DNA of 64,000 bases from Streptomyces sp. B21-105 (lineage in GTDB: Bacteria; Actinomycetota; Actinomycetes; Streptomycetales; Streptomycetaceae), in NCBI RefSeq assembly GCF_036898465.1, contig NZ_JARUMJ010000001.1:5022001-5086000 (forward strand), in the 5' to 3' direction. A program made the translations under genes and the position numbers. Shown piece by piece: positions 51,070-59,823 of the stretch. How positions within the stretch are numbered: position 1 is the first letter of the stretch; every line of letters begins with the position of its first letter. A model generated the notes under the pieces. It was not told the DNA's origin. It saw nothing but the letters and a program-made list of their open reading frames with translations, and made no database searches.

Positions 51070-51678
51070 CCGGCCGGGACTGCCCTCTCGGCAGTCGAAC
51101 ACGGTGACCGTATGTCAGGAGCATGGCGGTAGCGGAGATTCCGGAGATTCTCTGAGGTTGAATTGAGGTAAGCGGGCGCGGACGATGATGAGAGGTCAGT
51201 GGACCCTCAATAATCTCGGTGAGTTGGGGTTTTTGCAGGTCAGGGGTAGTGGGGCCGTGCGCTTGTCTGCCTGCGTCGGCCGGCCCGCTGTAGACCCGCA
51301 GCACCGGCCGGTTGTGGAGGGGGCCAGCCCGTTCGAGCCGGGCCAGGTGGGCTGACACCCGCTTTAGGAGTTCGGTCCGAAACCACTTCGGCTGCGGTCG
51401 GCGGCTGGTGCGACGGCCGGGCAGAGCCGCTGGTGTACGTCCCTGTCCGGCGTCGTTGATGTCAGCCGTGGATGTCAGAGGCACCCGGGATTCGTAGCTC
51501 TGTGGGGACCCGGCACCTGGTCGTATAAGTCGATGCCGGGCGCCCGCTGTTCCTGGCCTTCGTGGTGGATGTGGGTCGTGGCGCTGCTGCGCTGCCGAAC
51601 AGGTGGCTTTGATCACTCTTCCCCGACGCGTCGCGATTTCGTAGGGTCCGATCATTCGAGACTGGCTCTGGGGGGCGT
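51070..51678. other. 609-bp gap with no recognised gene
   Basis: The sequence is less GC-biased by codon position than real genes here. A minus-strand frame contains the peptide KWFRTELLKRVSAHLARLER, which might be a fragment of a lost gene, but no family is recognised and the frame is not otherwise convincing. Confidence 0.45.
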
Positions 51679-52023
51679 GTGGCTGTTCCTGTGGCTCGGA
51701 GTCGTGCCCTGCGCGTGATCCGCGGCGTGGGCTCGTTCTTGAAAGAACCCTTGGGGGAGCTCGCCGGGGAAGTGGTGCTGACGGTTGTTGCCTGCCTTGT
51801 CGTGGCCGGTCTGGCTCTGGCGTTCGTCTGGGGATGGGAGCGCAGCCCGCTCGTCGCCGGCGGTGTAGGTGGTGCCTTGCTGGCCTTCCTCGGCTATGGC
51901 GGCTGGGAGCTGTTTCGTCCCGCCAGGCCAGGGCGGCGCGGGCGACTGGCCGGCGTGGCGGCCGCTACGTTTGCCGTGGCAGCCTTGTTCGTCACCTACG
52001 CCTGGTCCTGCAATTGCTCCTGA
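51679..52023 (+). CDS. small three-helix membrane protein, doubtful start
   Basis: A 114-residue protein with helices VVLTVVACLVVAGLALAFVW, LVAGGVGGALLAFLGYGGW and GVAAATFAVAALFVTYAW, ending in CNCS. GTG 51679 follows CTGGGGGG. It lies in the accessory region with no co-directional neighbour. No family is recognised. Confidence 0.5.
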   Translation: MAVPVARSRALRVIRGVGSFLKEPLGELAGEVVLTVVACLVVAGLALAFVWGWERSPLVAGGVGGALLAFLGYGGWELFRPARPGRRGRLAGVAAATFAVAALFVTYAWSCNCS

Positions 52024-52452
52024 ACGCCAGGCTGGGCACAGGCTTGCCATCGCCGTAGCGGATGGAGCGCGGACTTCTTCGTCCCGAAGCAACTTGAGTG
52101 GGGGCGCCACCTTGAGGTTGTGGGGCTCTCACCTGTGCGGATCGTCCGTTGGCGTCCGTGCTTGTTCGTCGCTGTTCGTCGGCGTTGTCACGCAGTTAGA
52201 CACTCATTGCTGCGGCATGTCAGCTGCGTGCTCTGCGACTTGGCCAGGGCCGTCCATCGGGAGATTGGTCCGCAGGCCGGCCCGCTCGAACGAAGTCACC
52301 GTATTCGTCCTGGACCTCGTTGACCCAACTCCCGCGCACTGCGCCCGTGGCCTTCAGTCCTGGCCAGGATCCTGGGCTTGAAGCCGTGCGGGATGTCCCA
52401 CTCCCGGGCTGGTGCCATCCCAGCTGCGGGCCCTTGAGGGGCGCGGGTAGGG
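52024..52452. other. 429-bp gap with no recognised gene
   Basis: It is between the small membrane protein and the convergent PIN toxin gene. No hairpin terminator stood out and no frame looks coding. Confidence 0.45.
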
Positions 52453-52878
52453 TCACACCTTCTTGACGACGATGGTGTCCGGGACCAGCTTCTCCAGGTC
52501 GTCGACGTCCGAGGTGAAGATGGTGACTTGTCCCTTCTGCTGTCGCGCGATCACGGCGAGCACGGCGTCGATCGCGTACTTGTGGCCGTGCAACTTGGCG
52601 TCGGCCAGGAGACGGCGGGCCTGGCGGGCCTCGTCCTTCCCGATGTCGGCGACCTGGAGCCGGGACAGTACCCAGTCCCAGCGCTGTTCGGTCGTTCTGC
52701 CGTCGTACGCCTCGACCAGGGTCATTGGCGACGTCACCACTTCGGCCTCCCCTCGCGCCGCGAGGTCGAGCCAGGCGATCATCGTCCGATCACCGCGCAC
52801 GGCCAGGGAGAGGGCTTCACAGTCCAGGACGAAGACACGGAGCGGCCTCTGCCCGTGCTCACCAACTCGCTTCTTCAC
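52453..52878 (-). CDS. PIN-domain toxin (VapC-like)
   Basis: A 141-residue PIN ribonuclease. The acidic residues fall in RVFVLDCEALSLAVRG (D), SPMTLVEAYDG (E), KYAIDAVLAVIARQQKG (D) and VTIFTSDVDDLEKLV (D), which is the complete tetrad in the right order. GTG 52878 overlaps the antitoxin stop by 4 bp (GTGA). It is expected to cleave tRNA or rRNA when freed from the antitoxin. Confidence 0.88.
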   Translation of the reverse strand: MKKRVGEHGQRPLRVFVLDCEALSLAVRGDRTMIAWLDLAARGEAEVVTSPMTLVEAYDGRTTEQRWDWVLSRLQVADIGKDEARQARRLLADAKLHGHKYAIDAVLAVIARQQKGQVTIFTSDVDDLEKLVPDTIVVKKV

Positions 52879-53153
52879 GCAGCCTCTCCGGCGTTGTGTT
52901 GTCCGGAGGCGCGGCGCCGCTCGTGTTCGGCGTCGAGATCCTCCAGCTCGTCGAGGGCTGCCACACGCTCGTCCTCAGTCACGGGGCCGTGTTCTTCCTG
53001 CAGCCAGTCGACCAGTTCCAGGAGCCGGTCCCGGTCGCGCTTGAAGCGCAGCGCCTCGGCGACGTACGCCGACAGGCCCCGCTCGGCCGCGTCCGCGCGG
53101 ATCTCGTCCAGGAGATCCTCGGGGATCGTCACGGTTACCTTCTTCGTCACCAT
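52875..53153 (-). CDS. ribbon-helix-helix antitoxin (VapB-like)
   Basis: A 92-residue protein. MVTKKVTVTIPEDLLDEIRA and AAERGLSAYVAEALRFKRDR are an RHH DNA-binding N-terminus; the tail ELVDWLQEEHGPVTEDERVA is acidic and presumably wraps the toxin. ATG 53153 is chosen over ATG 53165 because TATGGT sits 7 bp upstream of it, giving a leaderless message like that of the first toxin-antitoxin pair. A degraded paralogue lies at 47441-47487. Confidence 0.88.
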   Translation of the reverse strand: MVTKKVTVTIPEDLLDEIRADAAERGLSAYVAEALRFKRDRDRLLELVDWLQEEHGPVTEDERVAALDELEDLDAEHERRRASGQHNAGEAA

Positions 53154-53160
53154 ATAAGAG

Positions 53161-53177
53161 ACCATACTCTTGGTATC
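53161..53177 (-). promoter_or_regulatory. leaderless promoter/operator of the second antitoxin
   Basis: On the minus strand GATACC-AAGAG-TATGGT places two -10-like hexamers 11 bp apart, the same geometry as TATACT-AGAGG-TATACT at the first toxin-antitoxin pair. The second hexamer ends 7 bp before the ATG. Confidence 0.6.
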
Positions 53178-53215
53178 GCACTCCTTACCAGTGGGCGCGG
53201 TCGACGATTCGACGG

Positions 53216-54157
53216 TCAGGTGGCCGTGGCGGGGCGCGGGCTGCCGTGGAAGACCTGGCTGGTGTGCCAGGAACGGTGGATCGCGGCGACGGGGTGGGCG
53301 CCGGGCTGAGGTCCGACGAGTGGTCGGTCGGCGAGCGCGATGACGTGTTCGCGGGCGGCGGGGCTGTGGCCGACGAAGCGCTGGGAGACCAGGATGCGGT
53401 GGCTCTCGCCGACACCGAGGACGCCCTTGTCGAAGAGCTTGTGGTGAAGGGAACACAGGCACAGTCCGTTGTCGACGTCGTCGGGGCCGTCGAACGCCCA
53501 CCAGCGCACGTGTGCGGCCTCCAGCCCGACCGGCACCGCGCCGATCCTGCCGTCGTAGCCGCAGAAGGCACACCGGTACTCGTAGGCCGTCAGGACCCGC
53601 TCCCGCATCTGGGGATCCCGCCGCCTCCGCACGGCGGCCGAGAGCTGTCCGGTCTCCGCCGGCTCCAGCTCCAGGCCGACAGATTCGCACAGGTCGGCGT
53701 GGAGCGAAGGCGGGAAGTGCAGGTCGAGCAGGACTCGTGCCATCCGGCCGAGTAGCTCCGGCTCACGCCGCAGCGCCGCCCGCAGCTCCGGCGCCAGCCG
53801 CCCAGCGGCCTCCGCGGCCCGCAACTCCCGCACCCCGCTGCCGGGGCTGCCCGGTCCGCGATCGGTGCGCACCTCCCACACGCCGTCGCTCACCAGGTGG
53901 TGGAACGGGTAGGCCGGAGTCGTCCTGTTCGGCGGACCGTACTCGGTCAGCAGCCGCTGCAGATCCTCCTCCACCGCGCTGTACCGCAGTTCGCCAGCGG
54001 CATCCTGCTGGAACCGACCGAGGGCGTACAGCAACAGCAACGGCTTGTGCGGAGCGCGGGTCCCGCTTCTGGTCCACTGCCTCAGTTTCGCGGTGCGCTC
54101 AAGCCAGTCCATGACCGGCGATCGTAGTCGCGCCTCGTTGACCAGCGATCTGCGCAT
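53216..54157 (-). CDS. ScoMcrA-like sulfur-binding-domain HNH endonuclease
   Basis: A 313-residue nuclease. The N-terminal part (HKPLLLLYALGRFQQDAAGE, SAVEEDLQRLLTEYGPPNRT, YPFHHLVSDGVWEV) matches the domain that recognises phosphorothioate-modified DNA in ScoMcrA; the C-terminal part is an HNH nuclease with YRCAFCGYDGRIGAVPVG, LEAAHVRWWAFDGPDDVDNG and LCLCSLHHKLFDKGVLGVG. It should restrict DNA carrying phosphorothioation. ATG 54157 starts 11 bp after the STAND gene's stop; ATG 54112 (MDWLERTAKL) is the common start in relatives. A dead partial copy lies at 47488-47703. Confidence 0.85.
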   Translation of the reverse strand: MRRSLVNEARLRSPVMDWLERTAKLRQWTRSGTRAPHKPLLLLYALGRFQQDAAGELRYSAVEEDLQRLLTEYGPPNRTTPAYPFHHLVSDGVWEVRTDRGPGSPGSGVRELRAAEAAGRLAPELRAALRREPELLGRMARVLLDLHFPPSLHADLCESVGLELEPAETGQLSAAVRRRRDPQMRERVLTAYEYRCAFCGYDGRIGAVPVGLEAAHVRWWAFDGPDDVDNGLCLCSLHHKLFDKGVLGVGESHRILVSQRFVGHSPAAREHVIALADRPLVGPQPGAHPVAAIHRSWHTSQVFHGSPRPATAT

Positions 54158-54168
54158 GTGTGGAAAGC

Positions 54169-56841
54169 CTAACGAGTCGTGGCGAGGTGATTGCGACGTG
54201 TCGTAACCAGGCGGCGCCATCGTTCGCGGGTCTGTTGTTCTCCGTCGATCCACCGTGCTCGCGCGGTGTGCTCGGGAAGCGGAAGGCCGGCCATGAAGTG
54301 CGCGATCTCGACGTAGTAGACGTAGTCGCCGCTCTGCGTGAGTTCGCGCAGGCGTGTGATCGCGGTGGCGAGGTCGTCCTGGGCGTCGAGGACGGCGTGG
54401 TGAAAGCACAGGGCCAGTTGCAGTTTCGCCGCGGCGTAGGAAATGCCAGAGACACCGATTTCGGCGAGCAGTACGGCCGCCCGGCCGGGCAGGTCGGCGG
54501 CGAACCCGGCGTCGCGTACGAGCACGGCGATGCGAGCGGTCATCTCGCTGGAGCGCAGGCTGAGGTGGGACAACAGCCGTTCCGCCAGATCGAGTTCGTC
54601 ATCGGCCCGAAGCGGATCGGAGAAGGAGACGGCGAAGGCGAGATGCGCCTGCACCATGGCGGTCTCGCCGACTACACCGTGCTCCTCGGCTTCGCTCCGG
54701 CCCGCCAGGTAGGCGGCTACCGCCCGCTCCATGTCGCCCTGCACCCACCACACGTCTCCCAGCACCCGATGGCGCCGCCCCTCCCAGCCCAGCCTCCCCG
54801 CGGCTTCGACCGCGGTCGGGAAGTCTCCGGACAGTCGGCTCAGGTGTGCCAGGCCGCGCCGAGCCGCGGAAGCGAGCCGACCGTCGGCGGAGGCGACGCG
54901 CTGCATGCCGCGACGCGATTCATCGGTCAGTCCGAGGTCTCGCTGGGCCTTCGCCAGGTAGTACGTGGCCAGTTCGACCAGGCCATCGGGGAGCAGCTCC
55001 GACGCGAGGACGGCTGTAAGGCGGCTGGCTGTGCGTTCACGATGTTCGTGTTGGCGCCTGGCGATGGCGCTGAGCGTTTCCACCAGGGCGTCCGCGGCAG
55101 TCTGTAGGCCGCTCGACGACGTGTCGTCGGCGGCGGGGAGTGCCAGCGGTTCCCAGATCGAGTCTCCTACGTACTGGAACGCGGCATCGGCGAGCCAGTC
55201 GAGATCGAGATGGAAGTCCCGCGCGAGGAACAGCCCTTGCTGGAGGCAGCCGACCAGGACGGTGCGCTCGCGTCGTAGGTCCTGGCGCCACTGTGATTCC
55301 AGGGCGCGGAAGGCTCGCCGGGCCGCGCGCTGCCAGTCCTGCTCCGACCAGCGGTCGTCGCTGCCGTCGTCCGCGTTGCGGATGGCGGAGCGGATCAGGT
55401 CGTGGATATGGAAGGGCCACACACCGGCGGTGGACTCCCGGATGAAGGGGCGCTCGGTCAGCCGCAGGGCGGGCGCGTCGTGGTCCATGCCGGCGGCTTG
55501 GGTGGCCAGGGGCACGGAGAACGCGCTGAGCAGGCTGACCGAGCGGAGCACGTGGCGCTCATCGGCGGTCAGGTCGCTGAGGGTACGGGCGATCAGGGCG
55601 GGGAAGTCGTGGTCGAAGTCGGTGACCTGCGGTTGTCTGCTGCCGCGTCGGAGTTCCAGGTAGCGCATGACCGACAGGTCTAGGTACAGGGGCAGCCCGT
55701 GGGAGCGCTCGGTGATGATCCGGCGGACCGGTTCGTCGATCAGTGGCTGCCCGTCGCGGCTCAGTCTGCGGAGCAGGTAGTCCTCGCAGTCTTCGGGAGA
55801 GAAGTCGCCGATCAGGACCTGACGGCCCGATACAGCTCGCCCCACATGTGCCGTGTCGGCTGCGAGACCGGGCCACGCGTGCGGCCCAGTCCAGTCGAGC
55901 TGCCCCTCCAGGCTCGTCTCCGCCCACTGGAGGCGGTTGCGTCCGGTGATGACGAAGAACGCGTTGGGCATCAACCACACGATGCGTTGGAGCAGACGTT
56001 CGAAGTCGCGGTGCGTGCGGTCGCCGGTGTCCTCGAAGGTGTCCAGCAGGATCACGGGCAGTGCGCCCTTGTCGGTCGGGAGTTGGGCGAGGTCCCAGGC
56101 GAGAAGGTGCGGGTAGAAGCTGAGGGCTTCCAGGTCGGGCTCGGCCTCCAAGAGGTCGGCCAGGCGGGAGCAGCCGGCGAGGGCGCGTACGGACTGGCGC
56201 CGTTCGCGTAACGCCTTGATGAGCGCTCCGGCCCCGTGACCGAGCGCACTGCCGACGGTGCCGGGCAGGAGCAGGGCTTGGGCGACGTCGCTGAGGGCGG
56301 ACTGCATCTGCTGGGGCAGAGCGGCAGCGGCGCTGAAGCGGCCCAGCAGCCCGCCCCGGCGCAGGTGGTCCTCGATCGGTTCGCCCGGGTGGTTGTGCTC
56401 CCAGTAGCGGCGCAGGGCGAGGTCGAAGGCGGGCATCGGCCGGCCGAGCGCGGCGACGGCAAGGCGGATGGTGAGGACGGCACGCTCGAAATCCATGCCC
56501 GCGGTGCGCGCGAGGTCGATGCGGACGGGCAGCGTCCGTTCCTCGAGGTGGGACGGCGATTCCCACTGCACGGGGCGGTGCTCGCTGCGGGCGAGCGACG
56601 CCTCGATCTTGCGGGAGAGCGTGGACTTGCCGATCCCGCCCACGCCGTGGAAGACGAGGATGTTGCGGCGGGGACTCTCCAGGTCCTCCACGGCGAAACT
56701 CGCGCTGTTCACGTGCCGTATGTGCTCTGCGAGTCCGGCCGTCACCGCTCGCCACTGTGCCTGCCGGTTCGTGAACGCCTCACTGGCGGAGATGCTCCGG
56801 TCGTTCGAGCTGAACAGCGTTCGAAGGTCCCGCCCTGCCAC
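54169..56841 (-). CDS. STAND-type NTPase with helical-repeat C-terminus
   Basis: An 890-residue protein. The Walker A motif GVGGIGKST is at residues 66-74, Walker B in LPVILLDTFEDTGD, a sensor region in FFVITGRNRLQWAE and the GxP motif in SHGLPLYLDLSVMRY; these are the order and motifs of STAND switches. From about residue 440 it is alpha-helical and TPR-like (LGLTDESRRGMQRVAS, GDMERAVAAYLAGRSEAEEH). No effector domain is obvious. GTG 56841 follows AGGGGGAGCG. Its neighbour on the same strand is the nuclease gene, 11 bp away. Confidence 0.82.
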   Translation of the reverse strand: MAGRDLRTLFSSNDRSISASEAFTNRQAQWRAVTAGLAEHIRHVNSASFAVEDLESPRRNILVFHGVGGIGKSTLSRKIEASLARSEHRPVQWESPSHLEERTLPVRIDLARTAGMDFERAVLTIRLAVAALGRPMPAFDLALRRYWEHNHPGEPIEDHLRRGGLLGRFSAAAALPQQMQSALSDVAQALLLPGTVGSALGHGAGALIKALRERRQSVRALAGCSRLADLLEAEPDLEALSFYPHLLAWDLAQLPTDKGALPVILLDTFEDTGDRTHRDFERLLQRIVWLMPNAFFVITGRNRLQWAETSLEGQLDWTGPHAWPGLAADTAHVGRAVSGRQVLIGDFSPEDCEDYLLRRLSRDGQPLIDEPVRRIITERSHGLPLYLDLSVMRYLELRRGSRQPQVTDFDHDFPALIARTLSDLTADERHVLRSVSLLSAFSVPLATQAAGMDHDAPALRLTERPFIRESTAGVWPFHIHDLIRSAIRNADDGSDDRWSEQDWQRAARRAFRALESQWRQDLRRERTVLVGCLQQGLFLARDFHLDLDWLADAAFQYVGDSIWEPLALPAADDTSSSGLQTAADALVETLSAIARRQHEHRERTASRLTAVLASELLPDGLVELATYYLAKAQRDLGLTDESRRGMQRVASADGRLASAARRGLAHLSRLSGDFPTAVEAAGRLGWEGRRHRVLGDVWWVQGDMERAVAAYLAGRSEAEEHGVVGETAMVQAHLAFAVSFSDPLRADDELDLAERLLSHLSLRSSEMTARIAVLVRDAGFAADLPGRAAVLLAEIGVSGISYAAAKLQLALCFHHAVLDAQDDLATAITRLRELTQSGDYVYYVEIAHFMAGLPLPEHTARARWIDGEQQTRERWRRLVTTRRNHLATTR

Positions 56842-57000
56842 CGCTCCCCCTGACGATCAACTGAGGCCAAGCCAAGCTCCGTTGACGACAGCATGGCACG
56901 CTCACATTCAGGCAGGTCCGCAGGCCGCATCCGGCAGTTGAGCCGACGGCCTCGGTCAGGGGACGGTGGCCACGGGTTTCCCCATTCTGCGTACTCACCC

Positions 57001-57818
57001 TCACAGGTCGAACAGGCTCTCCTGGAAGTTCTCGCCGATATTCCGTCGTGGGTAGAACAGGCCCAGCAGCAGGAACGTCTTGGGGCGGGCCGCGACGTTC
57101 CGACGAAGCAGTGCACGGCCTTCTCCGGAGTGACCATCCGGTCGAACCAGCGCTCGCGAAGCTTCTCCTCCACGCCGTCCTTCCCGTAGTGACGAACGAA
57201 CTTGCGGTACGACTCGCCCGCCTCCCAGTCCCTCAGCCCCATGTCGTGACCACCGCACTCCTGATCCGCGCATCGGAAGCTGTACCGGAACTCAAGTGGC
57301 ACCCACTCCAGTTGGCGAAGGTCCTGCGCGAGTAGATCCAACTGATCTGCCAGGGCCGCCTTCGAAGCTGGCCAGGGCTCAGCAGGAGCGAAGCGGAAGC
57401 CGGTGAACTCCTCTGGGCGGAAGACACCAAGCGACGTCCCTCGCAGCTCCTGGTCCCGCTTTACGGAGCACAGGGACGGCGCCACGAGGGGCTGAACATG
57501 CGAGAAGCGTTCGCGCCAGCCGTCCGCTGTCCCGAGGCGCTCGATGACCTTGAGGGTCTGCAGGTTGGGGCGCAAGCTCTCGGGACGGCGGTCCCCATGG
57601 TGTCGCTGCACGTCGACCTCGACGATCGAGTACTTGGCGAACTGGCTTTCTTCGTTCAGTAACCGGAACGGAACCGGGAAGAGCCGCACATGCTGGGGCG
57701 TTCCCTGGTCGAGCCGTATGCCGGCCACGCAGCTCGTCTCGTGGTATTTCGCGGACAGTTCCGGATAGGTCTTGACCGTGATCATGATCCGTGCGCGCTG
57801 TCGACTCCCCGATCCCAT
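57001..57818 (-). pseudogene. unknown conserved gene with a frameshift near its 3' end
   Basis: Read from ATG 57818 (after GGAGGGGGCAACC), the product begins MGSGSRQRARIMITVKTYPE and continues with SAKYHETSCVAGIRLDQG, RLFPVPFRLLNEESQFAKYS, LEFRYSFRCADQECGGHDMG and CFVG. At about 57099-57102 one base appears missing: the next frame resumes sense with NVAARPKTFLLLGLFYPRRN and ends IGENFQESLFDL at 57001. In the first frame the tail is unrelated low-complexity sequence. The domain is not recognised. It could be a true lesion, a sequencing slip or a programmed shift. Confidence 0.75.
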
Positions 57819-57907
57819 GGTTGCCCCCTCCACAGATCTCCCGATCTGCTGATTGGAGGAGAGGCATGCGCTACGGGCAAGAGCGCGTGCAGGAGCAAGG
57901 GGCGAAG

Positions 57908-58595
57908 TCAGGCCAGGGGAATTACCGGCACGGCGGCCCGCTTGCGAACCGTCTCCAGGACGACCTGCCGGTGGCAGCGGCTCTCGTCCTTCTCGAAGCA
58001 CAGCACCGCCACCCGCGACTGCCGGGCGTGCTCCGCGACGCGGTCAAGATCGGACTGGGCCTCCTCGGACTGCAGCAGGCCACGGAAGCGTGCCCGCCCT
58101 ACTTCGAGGCGGCCGTCCCAGAAGGGCTCCCGGTTGTCCTTCGGATTGCCCAGGCCACGCAGGTGCGTACTCAATACCGGCCTCCGCCAGGGCATCTCCG
58201 AGGCGGGTCTTGCTGAAGCCCTTCTTGCGGCTGATCGGCGTGAGCCGTACATCCGCCACGACACCGATGCGGCTGTCGACGAGCGCGGCGACGAACGAGT
58301 CGATGTCCCGCCCTTCGTATCCGGCGGACCACAGACCGGGCGTGACGGGCGCGACCTGGGCCGCCCGGAACAGATCATCGAGAGAGACCGCAAGAGCCTC
58401 GGCCACTGCGCCAACGGTCAGGAAACCTGGCTGGATCGCTCCCGCGCTCTCCAGGCGGCCCAGCGTCCCGACGGCGATGCCTGCCTCCTTCGCCAGCCGT
58501 TCCCGCGTCCACCCACGGTCTTCCCTTAACGCACGTACCCGCTGGGCGAGCGCACGGGCCCGGTCGTGAGAAGGGGCTGAGCGATGACCTGCCAT
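57908..58595 (-). pseudogene. HTH-DUF488 gene with a frameshift
   Basis: The N-terminal XRE-type HTH reads VRALREDRGWTRERLAKEAG then IAVGTLGRLESAGAI; the DUF488 domain follows with LWSAGYEGRDIDSFVAALVD and ISRKKGFSKTRLGDALAEAG up to IEY. There, at about 58166-58170, two bases seem lost (a TACACG-type string reduced to TACG), and sense resumes in another frame with THLRGLGNPKDNREPFWDGR, FEKDESRCHRQVVLETV and a stop at 57908. The reconstructed protein would be about 230 residues. ATG 58595 has TAGGAACACC upstream. Confidence 0.8.
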
Positions 58596-58725
58596 ATGCG
58601 GTGTTCCTAACGACCGTTGGGGCGGCCCGCACGGTATTACTGGTCAGCTACGAGCCCGGGATTCGCGAATGCGCAGGTCATCGGGCGCGCGGGCGCCGCT
58701 GTTCCTGCGGCACTGGAGACTGCTC

Positions 58726-58756
58726 CTGGGAGAAGCCGACCAAGATCTTCTCCCAG
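58726..58756. repeat. perfect 10-bp inverted repeat next to the tRNA gene
   Basis: CTGGGAGAAG (58726-58735) and CTTCTCCCAG (58747-58756) flank an 11-bp spacer; another TTCTCCCA follows at about 58759. It lies between the island and the tRNA-Pro terminator and may be integrase- or excisionase-binding sites left by an element, or a terminator. Confidence 0.65.
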
Positions 58757-58785
58757 ATTTCTCCCAAGCGATCTCCAGGAACCAC

Positions 58786-58822
58786 TCAGGGGCCCGATCC
58801 GCTAAGCGGATCAGGCCCCTGA
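58786..58822 (-). terminator. hairpin terminator of the tRNA-Pro transcript
   Basis: TCAGGGGCCCGATCCGCT and AGCGGATCAGGCCCCTGA form an 18-bp stem (one mismatch) 15 bp downstream of the tRNA 3' end. Confidence 0.85.
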
Positions 58823-58837
58823 CCTGGTACTTCACTG

Positions 58838-58911
58838 TCGGGGTGGCGGGATTTGAACCCACGACCTCTTCGTCCCGAACGAAGCGCGCTGCCAAGCTGC
58901 GCTACACCCCG
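58838..58911 (-). tRNA. tRNA-Pro (anticodon CGG)
   Basis: Read on the minus strand, the 74-nt sequence starts CGGGGTGTAGCGCAGCTTGG and folds as a cloverleaf: acceptor CGGGGTG/CACCCCG, anticodon stem CTTCG/CGAAG with the loop TTCGGGA giving anticodon CGG, and T-arm GTGGGTTCAAATCCC. No CCA is encoded. Its 3' end faces the accessory island, the usual orientation when a tRNA gene has served as an integration site. Confidence 0.95.
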
Positions 58912-58953
58912 ATGTCGCTGCTTGTCCTGCTTGTCGCGGCGACGTCGTTTACT

Positions 58954-59736
58954 TTAGCCCACCGGTGGCCGGAGACGAAATCCGGTTTTGGCGCGGTGGC
59001 TGATGGGATTCGGGCGGGCGTGGTCGAGGGCCACGAGGAGGACCGCGAGGGCGTAGAAGGAGAGGCCGAGGAGCAGAGCGTTGGCCAGGGCGTGCTTGTA
59101 GCCGTGGGCCTCGGCGTCGAGGAAGGGGTACAGATAGCGGCCCGGTGTGCCGGGTGCGATCAGCTGGGCGCGGGTCAGGCAGAAGGCCAGGTAGAGCGTG
59201 GGATACAGCATCCACGTCGCGGCCCGGCGCAGGCGCAGCCGGCCCGGTGCGGTCAGTAGGAGCCAGTCGAGGACGGCGGCCACCGGGGTCACGGTGTGGA
59301 GGAGATGGACGGCGACCAGGTGCCGGCCCGTGGGGGCCGTCGTGCCGGTCAGTGAGAAGGGGACGGCCGCGTCCGCCAGAAGCAGGTGGTAGACGAGGCC
59401 GGTGATCATGACGTACAGGAGGGCCGCGCCTGTCAGGGCGGCGGGGAGCGGGCGGCGGGCTGTCCATGCCTGGCGGGCGGACAGCAGCGTGACCAGGGCC
59501 AACAGGATGTTGCTCTGGATCGCGAAGTGGCTCAGCATCCGCAGCGGGCTGCCCGACATGAACGCGAGCGTCACGCCGGCAACCGCCGCGCCGGCCAAAA
59601 GCAGGCGGAACGCGGCGGCCAGCGGGCGGCGGACGGGTGTCACCACCGCCGACGCTGGGACGGAGGAGAGCAGAAGCGCGTGGGTCCGCGGTATTGCGGG
59701 CAGGTCCGGGAGGTCCCTGGGTATCGGCGCGGTCAT
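58954..59736 (-). CDS. Pr6Pr-family integral membrane protein
   Basis: A 260-residue protein with six to seven membrane helices. [60 protein letters not shown] and [20 protein letters not shown] follow the FAR-17a/AIG1-like (Pr6Pr) pattern, including the conserved histidine in H-x-x-P-V. In animals, relatives hydrolyse branched fatty-acid esters; the bacterial role is unknown. ATG 59736. Confidence 0.82.
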   Translation of the reverse strand: MTAPIPRDLPDLPAIPRTHALLLSSVPASAVVTPVRRPLAAAFRLLLAGAAVAGVTLAFMSGSPLRMLSHFAIQSNILLALVTLLSARQAWTARRPLPAALTGAALLYVMITGLVYHLLLADAAVPFSLTGTTAPTGRHLVAVHLLHTVTPVAAVLDWLLLTAPGRLRLRRAATWMLYPTLYLAFCLTRAQLIAPGTPGRYLYPFLDAEAHGYKHALANALLLGLSFYALAVLLVALDHARPNPISHRAKTGFRLRPPVG

Positions 59737-59823
59737 GCCCTCACGCTAGGCGGGCGGGACATATGGGGCGATACGGGTGGGCCGTTCGAGGGATGCCCGC
59801 AGGTGCCGGAAGGGCGAAACCCC

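Noticed and set aside
58644..58895. A minus-strand frame containing [12 protein letters not shown]
   Set aside because: That peptide is the well-known artefact of translating through a tRNA gene; the frame overlaps tRNA-Pro.
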